From NCBI GenBank assembly GCA_963806145.1, contig CAWDXD010000023.1, forward strand, positions 89,178 through 153,177: a stretch of DNA of 64,000 bases, given 5' to 3'. Under the pieces are notes generated by a model. It saw only the letters and a list, made by a program, of their open reading frames with translations, searched no databases and had not been told where the DNA came from. A program made the translations under genes and the position numbers. The DNA comes from DASXKD01 sp963806145. GTDB lineage: Bacteria; Actinomycetota; Actinomycetes; Streptosporangiales; Streptosporangiaceae. How positions within the stretch are numbered: the first letter of the stretch is position 1; every line of letters begins with the position of its first letter. This document shows positions 25,540 through 32,315 of this stretch, one piece after another.

Positions 25540-27186
25540 CTAGAGCGGGACAGGGAGGATCAGCGCGGACGTGTGGCCGGGGTCGTGGAACACCTGCTGC
25601 TCCGCGGGCACCAGGGTGATCGCGGTGCCGAGCGGGTCGCCGGTGCCGGGGTTGCGGGCGTACCGGGGGTGGGCGCCGCTGGAGACCTGGAGCCGGAGCC
25701 GGTGGCCCCGGGCGAAGCGGTGCGCGGCCGGCCAGAGCGTGAACCTGGCGCGGATCGTGCCGTCGGGCTGCCGCTGCGGGCGTCCCGGCGCCAGCCGGAG
25801 CAGCGCGTCGCAGATGTTCTCCGAACTGCCAGACGGGCCGACGTCGCACAGCCGGGCGAAGAAGTCTGTGTGCTCCCGGCTGGAGGAGACGAACAGGTCG
25901 GCCACCACCTCCCCGGCCAGTTCCAGGTCCCCGGCGAGCGGGGCGCTGGTGTAGGTCAGCACGTCTGGCCGCGCCTCCAGGGCGCGGTTGTCCACCCTGG
26001 CCCGGCCGGTCAGGCCCGTCGGCCCTGCCAGGTTCGGTGTCGGGTCCGCCGGGTCGTAGGTGTAGCGGTCCGGGTCCGCGTGCGGCGGCGCGGCCTGGGC
26101 GAGGACCCCGCCAGGGTGCAGGTGCCAGCGGTGCGGCCGGGTTTCCGGCGGCCAGGCGGCCAGGTCGCGCCACTCGTCCGCGCCGGTGACGAAGACCCGC
26201 ACCGGCTGCGGCCTGAGCGCGGTGCGGTCCCCGGCCAGGTGCGCGCGCATCCAGGCCAGGGTGTCGGCAACCCACGCCTGCGCGGCCTGCTGGTCCGCGT
26301 GCCGCCACGGGCCGATGAGCAGGTACGGGTCCCGGCCTGCGGCGCGGAGCGCCGCGTAGTCGCGCAGCTGCAGCGGCAGGAAGATGTCGTGCCACCCGCC
26401 GACCATGCTGACCGGGGCGGTCACCTCGCCGCGCGTCGCGGCGAAGCTGCGGCTCTTCCAGTACTCGTCACCCGGCTCGTCGTGCGCCAGCCACTCCTGC
26501 CAGTACGGCACGGCATGGCCGGTGGCCAGCAGGTCGAGTTCGCGCAGCGGCAGGTGGTCAAGCAGCGGGCGCCTGCCGCGCTCGGCAAGCTGGTCCCGCA
26601 GCGTGGCGAGGGGCCGTTCCTGGCCGGCGACCTGGCACATCCAGCTCATCGCGGTGTCCAGCGAGAACGACCCGCCCGGGTAGAACGCCGCACGGAAGTC
26701 GGCGGTGGTCACCTGGGCGGCGATCGCGCCGAGGTCCGGCCCCGCGTCCGCCGCGATGGCCCACTGGGTCATGCCGAGATAGCTCGGGCCGCAGGTGCCG
26801 AAGGAACCGGGGTACCACGGCTGCTTCCGCAGCCAGGCGACCGTGGCGAGGCCGTCGTCGTGCTCGTCGGGCCCGAACGGGTCGAACGTGCCGCCCGAGC
26901 CGAAGGTGCCGCGGCAGCTCTGGATCACGGCCTGGAACCCCCGCTCGGCGAGCAGGCGGCCGAACAGCAGCCCCCACGCCCGGCGCCGCCCGTAGGGGGA
27001 GCGGACCAGCACCAGCGGCGGTGGCGGCCGCAGCGGCCAGGGCCGGGTCCGCGGTGCGTACCGGTCAGCGAGCAGCACAGCTCCGTCCGGCATGGGAACC
27101 CGCAGGTCACGGTCGACGTTAATGGTCCTGCTCGTGGCGGGCGGCAGCTTGAGCGCCTGTCCCATGAAACGGCTGGCGACGGTCAT
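25540..27186 (-). CDS. CocE/NonD-family serine hydrolase (X-Pro dipeptidyl-peptidase S15 fold)
   Basis: A 548-residue alpha/beta hydrolase of the S15 family, cleaving acyl esters or X-Pro peptides. Visible are VPMPDGAVLLADRYAP at the N-terminus, the CRGTFGSGGTFDPF segment, nucleophile Ser in GTCGPSYLGMTQWAIA, the aspartate region VSMVGGWHDIFLPLQLRDY, catalytic His in LLIGPWRHADQQ, and the C-terminal jelly-roll domain with DLFVSSSREHTDFFARLCDV. No signal peptide, so it is cytoplasmic. Start ATG 27186. It converges on the ABC permease gene with an 11-base gap and stands alone. Substrate cannot be told from sequence. Confidence 0.85.
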   Translation of the reverse strand: MTVASRFMGQALKLPPATSRTINVDRDLRVPMPDGAVLLADRYAPRTRPWPLRPPPPLVLVRSPYGRRRAWGLLFGRLLAERGFQAVIQSCRGTFGSGGTFDPFGPDEHDDGLATVAWLRKQPWYPGSFGTCGPSYLGMTQWAIAADAGPDLGAIAAQVTTADFRAAFYPGGSFSLDTAMSWMCQVAGQERPLATLRDQLAERGRRPLLDHLPLRELDLLATGHAVPYWQEWLAHDEPGDEYWKSRSFAATRGEVTAPVSMVGGWHDIFLPLQLRDYAALRAAGRDPYLLIGPWRHADQQAAQAWVADTLAWMRAHLAGDRTALRPQPVRVFVTGADEWRDLAAWPPETRPHRWHLHPGGVLAQAAPPHADPDRYTYDPADPTPNLAGPTGLTGRARVDNRALEARPDVLTYTSAPLAGDLELAGEVVADLFVSSSREHTDFFARLCDVGPSGSSENICDALLRLAPGRPQRQPDGTIRARFTLWPAAHRFARGHRLRLQVSSGAHPRYARNPGTGDPLGTAITLVPAEQQVFHDPGHTSALILPVPL

Positions 27187-27311
27187 GTCCTGGTCAGTTT
27201 CGGTGTGTCCGTACGGGAGGAGAGTCTGCTACGGCCGCGTTTGCGGTTCCAGGATGACACGGTCACGCCCGCCAGCGGAGCGGGACGCTGGCGGGCGTGA
27301 AGGACCCGAGG

Positions 27312-27815
27312 CTACGGACGGCGCCTGGCGAAGCGCCACCAGAGGAACACCACGAGCCCGATCAGCAGCCACGGGATATGGAAGCCCCAGCCCAACGGGG
27401 ACACCGCATGGAACGGGAAGGCGAAAAGCGGCCCGGCGAGCGCCTGTCCCACCATGATCGCGACGATCGCGACGAACGCGAGGAACACGATCCGCAGCAG
27501 CGGGCTGCGCTGCCGCGGCGGCCGCGGCGGCCGGATCACCGGTGGCGCCGGCGGCCCGGCTGACGGCTTGGGCGGTTCGCCGGAGTCCGGCAGGTCGTCG
27601 AACAGGCCGTCCAGGTCGGCGCGGGTCTTGGCCTTCATGGCCCGGTCGAGGCGCTCGTTGAACTCCTCTTCGTCGAGCCGTCCGTCGCCGTAGTGCTTGG
27701 ACAGGCGGTCGGCGACCTCGGTGCGCTCGGCGTGGGAGAGCCTGATGTTCGGGTCGGGGGTGGGGCGCTGGCCTGACGATCCGCGCCCCCATGGCGGATT
27801 GTACGGCGCTGGCAT
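27312..27815 (-). CDS. DUF1707 membrane protein
   Basis: A 167-residue protein with the DUF1707 helical domain near residues 24-75 (IRLSHAERTEVADRLSKHYG, GRLDEEEFNERLDRAMKA, TRADLDGLFDDLP), a Pro-rich linker and two C-terminal membrane helices (IVFLAFVAIVAIMVGQALAG and IPWLLIGLVVFLWW). ATG 27815 has AAGGAGG eight bases upstream. It lies 18 bases after the PspC gene on the same strand, and is probably co-transcribed with it. DUF1707 modules are common in actinobacterial envelope and signalling proteins; no molecular role is established. Confidence 0.8.
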   Translation of the reverse strand: MPAPYNPPWGRGSSGQRPTPDPNIRLSHAERTEVADRLSKHYGDGRLDEEEFNERLDRAMKAKTRADLDGLFDDLPDSGEPPKPSAGPPAPPVIRPPRPPRQRSPLLRIVFLAFVAIVAIMVGQALAGPLFAFPFHAVSPLGWGFHIPWLLIGLVVFLWWRFARRRP

Positions 27816-27833
27816 GGTGATGGCCTCCTTGGC

Positions 27834-28118
27834 TCAGAGCGGCCGGGTCTGCCGGGACTGGACGAAGCTGCTGGCGATGGACTGGTCGGATCCCTCTTCT
27901 GGGATCAGCAGCCAGCAGGCGAGATAGACGGGCACGCCCGCGCCGCCGACGAAGGTCAGCACGGCGAGGACGATCCGGATGATGGTGACGTCGGCGCCCA
28001 GGTAGTTGGCGATTCCGGCGGCGACCCCCGCGATCATCCGGTCGCTGGTCGGGCGGCGGAGTGGCTGGGGCCTGCTCTGGTCGATGGTGTGCGTCTGGGC
28101 TTCTGCGGTGGTGTTCAT
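27834..28118 (-). CDS. PspC-domain membrane protein
   Basis: A 94-residue PspC-family protein: RPTSDRMIAGVAAGIANYLG then DVTIIRIVLAVLTFVGGAGVP and VYLACWLLIPEEG, i.e. an amphipathic start and two membrane helices. PspC proteins take part in membrane stress responses. ATG 28118 has GGAGG directly upstream. It is divergent from a histidine kinase that carries its own PspC domain, which is the conserved actinobacterial pairing, and leads the DUF1707 gene. Confidence 0.85.
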   Translation of the reverse strand: MNTTAEAQTHTIDQSRPQPLRRPTSDRMIAGVAAGIANYLGADVTIIRIVLAVLTFVGGAGVPVYLACWLLIPEEGSDQSIASSFVQSRQTRPL

Positions 28119-28173
28119 GCCTCCAGCGTGGCCGCGCGGGCCGCGCGAGGGTATCGGGAAGACCCCCGATCTG

Positions 28174-28203
28174 ACCCTGAGGTCTCCGCCGGAGGATCAG
28201 GGT
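28174..28203. promoter_or_regulatory. Nested palindrome between the divergent PspC genes
   Basis: ACCCTGA at 28174-28180 pairs with TCAGGGT at 28197-28203, and the 16-base spacer itself holds a short TCCGCCGGA-type symmetry. It lies midway in the 130-base divergent promoter region. It is a good candidate binding site for the LuxR-type response regulator of this module, controlling both directions. Confidence 0.45.
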
Positions 28204-28248
28204 TCGCCCGGATAGCCGGGCGGGCGCGCGAGGCGCGATGATGGTTTC

Positions 28249-29631
28249 GTGGAAGAACCGGCAGGCTGGACGCCGCCGCCCCGGGAGGCTGCCCGCGCCG
28301 CGGGCAGTTCCGGCGTGCCACCGGCCGAGGGCCCAGGGGATCAGGAGCAAGCGCCCTGGCACTTCCGGCGGCATGGCCCAGGGCGCTGGAGCAGGTGGCC
28401 CGGTGGCGCGCTGCGGCGCCCGCGGGAGGACCGCCTCGTCGGCGGGGTAGCGGCCGCCATCGCGGCCAGGATCGGCCGGGACGTCACCACCGTACGGATC
28501 ATCATGGTCGTCGCCGCCGTGCTCACCGGTGGCTTTGTCGCGGCCGCCTACGTGGTCGCCTGGATGCTCATCCCGATGGACGGCACTGAGCATGGCCTGG
28601 CCCGCAAGGCGATGGCCGACCGGCACGGGCTGGGGCTCGTCCTGAGCCTGTGGTCGGTGCTGATCGTGGTGCGCATCCTGGCCTCGGTGTTCAAGGCCGG
28701 GTGGCTCGGCTCGCTGATCTTCCCGCTGGCCATCGCCGGGGCGGGACTGATCCTGATCTGGCGCAACGCCTCCGAGGACGAGCAGGCGATACTGCGCCGC
28801 CAGGCCCAGCCGCTGCTCGGCCTGACCAAAGGCTCCCGGCGGACCGGGCTGATCCTGCGGCTGACCGTCGCGGTGATCCTGCTGGCCGGGGGCATCGGCG
28901 CGCTGGGGTCCGCGCACGAGAACATCGCGCTGCTGCAGCCTCTGGCCGGGGTGGCACTGCTGATCTCCGCCATCGTGGTGCTGCTCGGCCCGTGGTGGCT
29001 GCGCGTCGCGCGCGACCTGGTGGTGGAGCGGCAGGCCCGAATCCGGGCCGAGGAACGTGCCGACATCGCCTCCCGGGTGCACGACTCGGTGCTGCAGACC
29101 CTGGCGCTGATCCAGCGCCGCGCGGACCAGCCGCAGCAGGTGGTCGCGCTGGCCCGGGCCCAGGAGCGGGAATTGCGCTCCTGGCTGTTCGACGGCAGGC
29201 CGCCCGGCACCATCGACGAGGCGGCCACGACGCTGGCCGGCGGCGTCCGGCTCATCCAGCAGGACGTGGAGGCACAGCACGAGCTGGCCGTCGAGGTCGT
29301 CCTGGTGGGTGACTGCCCGCTGGACGACGACCTGACCGCCCTGCTCGCGGCCGCGCGGGAGGCAACGGTCAACGCCGCGAAGTGGTCAGGCGCCAGCGTC
29401 ATCTCGATCTTCGCGGAGGTGGAACCTTCCGAGGTGTCGGTGTTCGTCCGGGACCGCGGCAAGGGATTCGACCCCGAGACGGTGCCCGCCGACCGCAAGG
29501 GCCTGGCCGAGTCGGTGCGCGCCAGGATGGCCCGCCGCGGCGGTCACGCCGCCATCCGCAGCGCCCCCGGGGAAGGAACCGAAGTGTCCCTGACCATCCC
29601 CCGCACCGTCACCCAGGCGAGCCAGGCATGA
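28249..29631 (+). CDS. PspC-domain sensor histidine kinase
   Basis: A 460-residue membrane kinase. After a disordered Pro/Arg-rich start, residues 60-110 form a PspC domain (EDRLVGGVAAAIAARIGRD, AAYVVAWMLIPMDG), followed by further membrane helices, a HisKA_3-like box ADIASRVHDSVLQTLALIQR with the phosphorylated His, and an HATPase domain with LLAAAREATVNAAKWSG and FVRDRGKGFDPETVP. Start GTG 28249. The response regulator gene overlaps its stop (ATGA). PspC-kinases sense envelope damage; the divergent PspC and DUF1707 genes are the probable targets. Confidence 0.9.
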   Translation: MEEPAGWTPPPREAARAAGSSGVPPAEGPGDQEQAPWHFRRHGPGRWSRWPGGALRRPREDRLVGGVAAAIAARIGRDVTTVRIIMVVAAVLTGGFVAAAYVVAWMLIPMDGTEHGLARKAMADRHGLGLVLSLWSVLIVVRILASVFKAGWLGSLIFPLAIAGAGLILIWRNASEDEQAILRRQAQPLLGLTKGSRRTGLILRLTVAVILLAGGIGALGSAHENIALLQPLAGVALLISAIVVLLGPWWLRVARDLVVERQARIRAEERADIASRVHDSVLQTLALIQRRADQPQQVVALARAQERELRSWLFDGRPPGTIDEAATTLAGGVRLIQQDVEAQHELAVEVVLVGDCPLDDDLTALLAAAREATVNAAKWSGASVISIFAEVEPSEVSVFVRDRGKGFDPETVPADRKGLAESVRARMARRGGHAAIRSAPGEGTEVSLTIPRTVTQASQA

Positions 29632-30281
29632 GCAGCGCCAAGCCGCGGGTGTTCATCGTGGACGACCACGGCCTGTTCCGTTCCGGGGTGCGGTCCGAGC
29701 TTGGTGACGATGTGGAGGTCGTGGGCGAGGCGGACGACGTGGCGCCGGCGATCGCCCGGATCCGCGAGTGCCTGCCCGACGTGGTGCTGCTCGACGTGCA
29801 CCTGCCCGGGGGCGGCGGCCAGGCAGTGGTGACGGCGCTCAAGCCGGAGCATCCGGAGGTGCGCTTCCTGGCCCTGTCCGCGTCCGACGCCCCCGAGGAC
29901 GTCATCGCCGTGATCCGGGCGGGGGCACGCGGGTATGTGACGAAGACGATCTCGGGCGCCGAACTGGTGGACGCGGTGCGCCGGGTCGCGGCCGGCGACG
30001 CGGTGTTCTCCCCCCGGCTGGCCGGGTTTGTCCTCGACGCCTTCGCCAATGGCCCCGGCCAGCAGCGCCCGCCCCTCGATCCCGAACTGGACCAGCTCAC
30101 CGCCCGCGAACGTGAGGTGCTGCGACTGATCGCCCGTGGCTACACCTACAAGGAGATCGCCCGGGAGCTGTTCATCTCGATCAAGACGGTGGAGACCCAC
30201 GTCTCCTCGGTGCTGCGCAAGCTGCAACTGTCCACCCGCCATCAGCTCGCGCGCTGGGCGACCGAGCGGCGCCTGGCCTGA
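29628..30281 (+). CDS. LuxR-type response regulator of the PspC module
   Basis: A 217-residue regulator. Receiver: VFIVDDHGLFRSGV, phosphoacceptor Asp in VVLLDVHLPGGGG, LALSASDAPEDV and the Lys in GYVTKTISGAELV. Output: LTAREREVLRLIARGYTYKE and SIKTVETHVSSVLRKLQLS. ATG 29628 overlaps the kinase stop, fixing the start. Acts with the kinase upstream, probably on the nested palindrome at 28174-28203. Confidence 0.9.
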   Translation: MSSAKPRVFIVDDHGLFRSGVRSELGDDVEVVGEADDVAPAIARIRECLPDVVLLDVHLPGGGGQAVVTALKPEHPEVRFLALSASDAPEDVIAVIRAGARGYVTKTISGAELVDAVRRVAAGDAVFSPRLAGFVLDAFANGPGQQRPPLDPELDQLTAREREVLRLIARGYTYKEIARELFISIKTVETHVSSVLRKLQLSTRHQLARWATERRLA

Positions 30282-30297
30282 GCCGTTCTCCCACGCC

Positions 30298-30345
30298 GGC
30301 CCCTCGGCGGCGGCCCTCCGGCCCCTCGGCGGCGGCCCCTCGGCG
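30298..30345. repeat. GC-rich direct repeat after the response regulator gene
   Basis: The 19-base unit GGCCCCTCGGCGGCGGCCC occurs at 30298-30316 and 30320-30338, and its first 12 bases again at 30334-30345. The units contain GGCC/GGCC symmetry and could form alternative hairpins, so a transcription end for the kinase/regulator operon is possible, though no T tract follows. Confidence 0.45.
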
Positions 30346-30376
30346 CGGGCCAGGAGGCGGTTGCTAGCCTGGCTGG

Positions 30377-31126
30377 ATGCCTGCCTTCCGGGCACCGGTC
30401 TATGACCGCATCGGGGAACGTTACGCGACGGGACGGCGCACGGACCCGCGGATCGCGGCCCCGATATGGGCTGCCCTCGGCGGCGCACGGACCGTGCTGA
30501 ACGTGGGCGCCGGCAGCGGCTCCTACGAGCCTCCCGGGCGGCGCGTCGTGGCGGTCGAGCCGTCCATCGTCATGCTCGCCCAGCGCCCCAGCGGCACCGC
30601 CCCGGCGGTGCGCGCGTTCGCCGAGAAGTTGCCGTTCGCCGACGGTGCCTTCGACGCCGCCATGGGCGTGCTCACCGTGCATCACTGGGCGGACCGGGAC
30701 CGCGGCCTGGCCGAGATGCGCCGGGTGGCCGGGCGCGTGGTGCTGTTCCTGCGCGACCCACGGCGGCGCCCGCCCTGGTGGCTGGACCACTACTTCCCCG
30801 CGACCGCGCGGCTGGAGGCCGCCAGGGAAACCCCGGTCGCGGAGCTGGCCCGGGTGCTCGGCCGGCTGGAGGTGATCCCGGTGCCGGTCCCCGGCGACTG
30901 CGCCGACGGGTTCAACGGGGCGTACTGGCGGCGCCCGCGCGCCATCCTGGATCCGGCGGTCTGGGGGCCCATGTCGGCCCTGTCGCTGATCCCGCCAGCG
31001 GACCGTGCCGCCGGAATGAGCCGCCTGCGCGCCGACCTGGACAGTGGCGCCTGGGAGCGGCGCTGGGGCCACCTGCTCGGGCTGGCCGAGCTGGATCTCG
31101 GCTACAGCGTGGCGGTGACCCGCTAG
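30377..31126 (+). CDS. Class I SAM-dependent methyltransferase
   Basis: A 249-residue methyltransferase. It has the UbiE-like front MPAFRAPVYDRIGERYATGR, SAM loop VLNVGAGSGSYEPPGR, acid at the end of beta2 in VVAVEPSIVMLAQ, and motif IV/post region GAFDAAMGVLTVHHWADRDR. The C-terminal part is a lid with many aromatic residues. ATG 30377 lies at the usual start of the group. Substrate unknown. Its last four bases overlap the convergent esterase gene. Confidence 0.8.
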   Translation: MPAFRAPVYDRIGERYATGRRTDPRIAAPIWAALGGARTVLNVGAGSGSYEPPGRRVVAVEPSIVMLAQRPSGTAPAVRAFAEKLPFADGAFDAAMGVLTVHHWADRDRGLAEMRRVAGRVVLFLRDPRRRPPWWLDHYFPATARLEAARETPVAELARVLGRLEVIPVPVPGDCADGFNGAYWRRPRAILDPAVWGPMSALSLIPPADRAAGMSRLRADLDSGAWERRWGHLLGLAELDLGYSVAVTR

Positions 31127-32094
31127 CTACCAGAAAGCGTGGCCGCCAGGAAATCCAGCTGGGCCCGCAGGTGCAGGGTCCCGCCGCCCTCGTGGCCGTT
31201 GAACTCGTATACCGCGATGTCCTTGGGCCCGGCGTAGTGGTTGAACGCGGCGAAGACCGTGGACGGCGGGGTGATGTCGTCGGCCAGCCCGGCGGAGAAC
31301 AGCGCCGGGGCCCGCGCCCGCTTCGCGTGGTTGACCACGTCCACGTAGGACAGCGTGCGGAACACGGTCTCCACCCGGTCGCTGTGCACGGCGCAGTACT
31401 CGGACAGCTCGTAGTAGGGGTAGCTGTTGGTGACCTCCACCGCGCGCCGGGGATGGGCCATGAACGGCACGTCGGGCATGGCCGCGCGGACACCGTCCGT
31501 CAGGTGGGCCGCCACGATCGCCAGCCCCCCGCCCTGGCTCACGCCGGTGGTGACCAGGGGCAGGCCAGCCGTGGCCGGGTGGCCGCGGGCCGCGTCCACG
31601 GCGCGGGCGGCGTCGATGAACAGGCGCGTGTAGTAGTGCGTGCGCGGGTCCGCGATGCCGCGGGTCATGAACCCGCGGGCGCTCGGCGCGCCGTTGTCGC
31701 TGGGGTCAGGCGTGTCCGCGCCGCGCCACCCGCCGCCCTGGCCGCGGGTGTCCATGATCAGGTGGCTGTAGCCGGCGCTGCTCCAGGCCAGCCAGTCGAG
31801 CGGGTCGCCGCGGCCGCCGCCGTAGCCGATGTACTCCACGATCGCGGCACCGCGGGGCACCGGGTCGTGCGGCACGAGCAGCCACCCCTTGACCGGGTCC
31901 CCGGCGAACCCGGAGAACGTCACATCGAACACGTCGGCGTGCCTGATCGCGGTGCTGGCCGCGGTGAACGCAGGTGCCCGGCCGGCGGATCGGGCGGCGG
32001 CGAGCTGGCCGGACCAGAACTCGTCGAAGTCGGCGGGCTCGGCCACGTCCGGGGCGTAGCGGCGGAGCTCGGCAAGCGGGAGGTCGGCGAGCAT
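31123..32094 (-). CDS. Acetyl xylan esterase / cephalosporin-C deacetylase family hydrolase
   Basis: A 323-residue carbohydrate esterase family 7-like enzyme that removes acetyl groups from sugars. Marks: N-terminal PADFDEFWSGQLAAAR, VTFSGFAGDPVKGWLLVP, the RGQGGGW motif (MDTRGQGGGWRGADTPD), nucleophile Ser in VTTGVSQGGGLAIVAA, Asp in SAGLADDITPPST and His in NGHEGGGTLH. No signal peptide, so it works on imported acetylated sugars or on a cytoplasmic ester. ATG 32094; no clear ribosome site. Divergent from the large regulator at 32316, with the repeat-bearing gap between them. Confidence 0.88.
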   Translation of the reverse strand: MLADLPLAELRRYAPDVAEPADFDEFWSGQLAAARSAGRAPAFTAASTAIRHADVFDVTFSGFAGDPVKGWLLVPHDPVPRGAAIVEYIGYGGGRGDPLDWLAWSSAGYSHLIMDTRGQGGGWRGADTPDPSDNGAPSARGFMTRGIADPRTHYYTRLFIDAARAVDAARGHPATAGLPLVTTGVSQGGGLAIVAAHLTDGVRAAMPDVPFMAHPRRAVEVTNSYPYYELSEYCAVHSDRVETVFRTLSYVDVVNHAKRARAPALFSAGLADDITPPSTVFAAFNHYAGPKDIAVYEFNGHEGGGTLHLRAQLDFLAATLSGS

Positions 32095-32168
32095 GGAAAG
32101 GAGCGTAACCGTCTAGCCGGGCGGCAGCAGCGTCACGACCGGATAGAGGACCCGGTCGTAACCGGCGC

Positions 32169-32296
32169 GGACCCCCCGCTGGCCTGCGGCCCCTGCGACT
32201 TCGTCGCGGGGGCCTTGTCGCGCTAGCCCGGGGAAGCGACCCCCCGGACCCCCCGCTGGCCTGCGGCCCCCGCGACTTCGTCGCGGGGGCCTTGTC
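32169..32296. repeat. Two copies of a 51-base hairpin-forming repeat
   Basis: Copy 1 is 32169-32219 and copy 2 is 32246-32296; they differ at one position. Each has the string GGACCCCCCGCTGGCCTGCG followed by a hairpin. In copy 2 the hairpin is perfect: GGCCCCCGCGAC (32265-32276), loop TTC, GTCGCGGGGGCC (32280-32291). Copy 1 has one T in the stem that still pairs as G-U in RNA. Between the copies lies AGCGACCCCCCGGA (32235-32248), which recurs at 36516. The gap is between divergent genes, so these are not ordinary terminators. Confidence 0.85.
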
Positions 32297-32315
32297 CACG
32301 CCGTAGGCTTTCGCC

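Noticed and set aside
32265..32291. Perfect hairpin read as an intrinsic terminator
   Set aside because: It lies between two divergent starts, so no transcript should end there, and there is no T tract. Kept instead as part of a repeat family.
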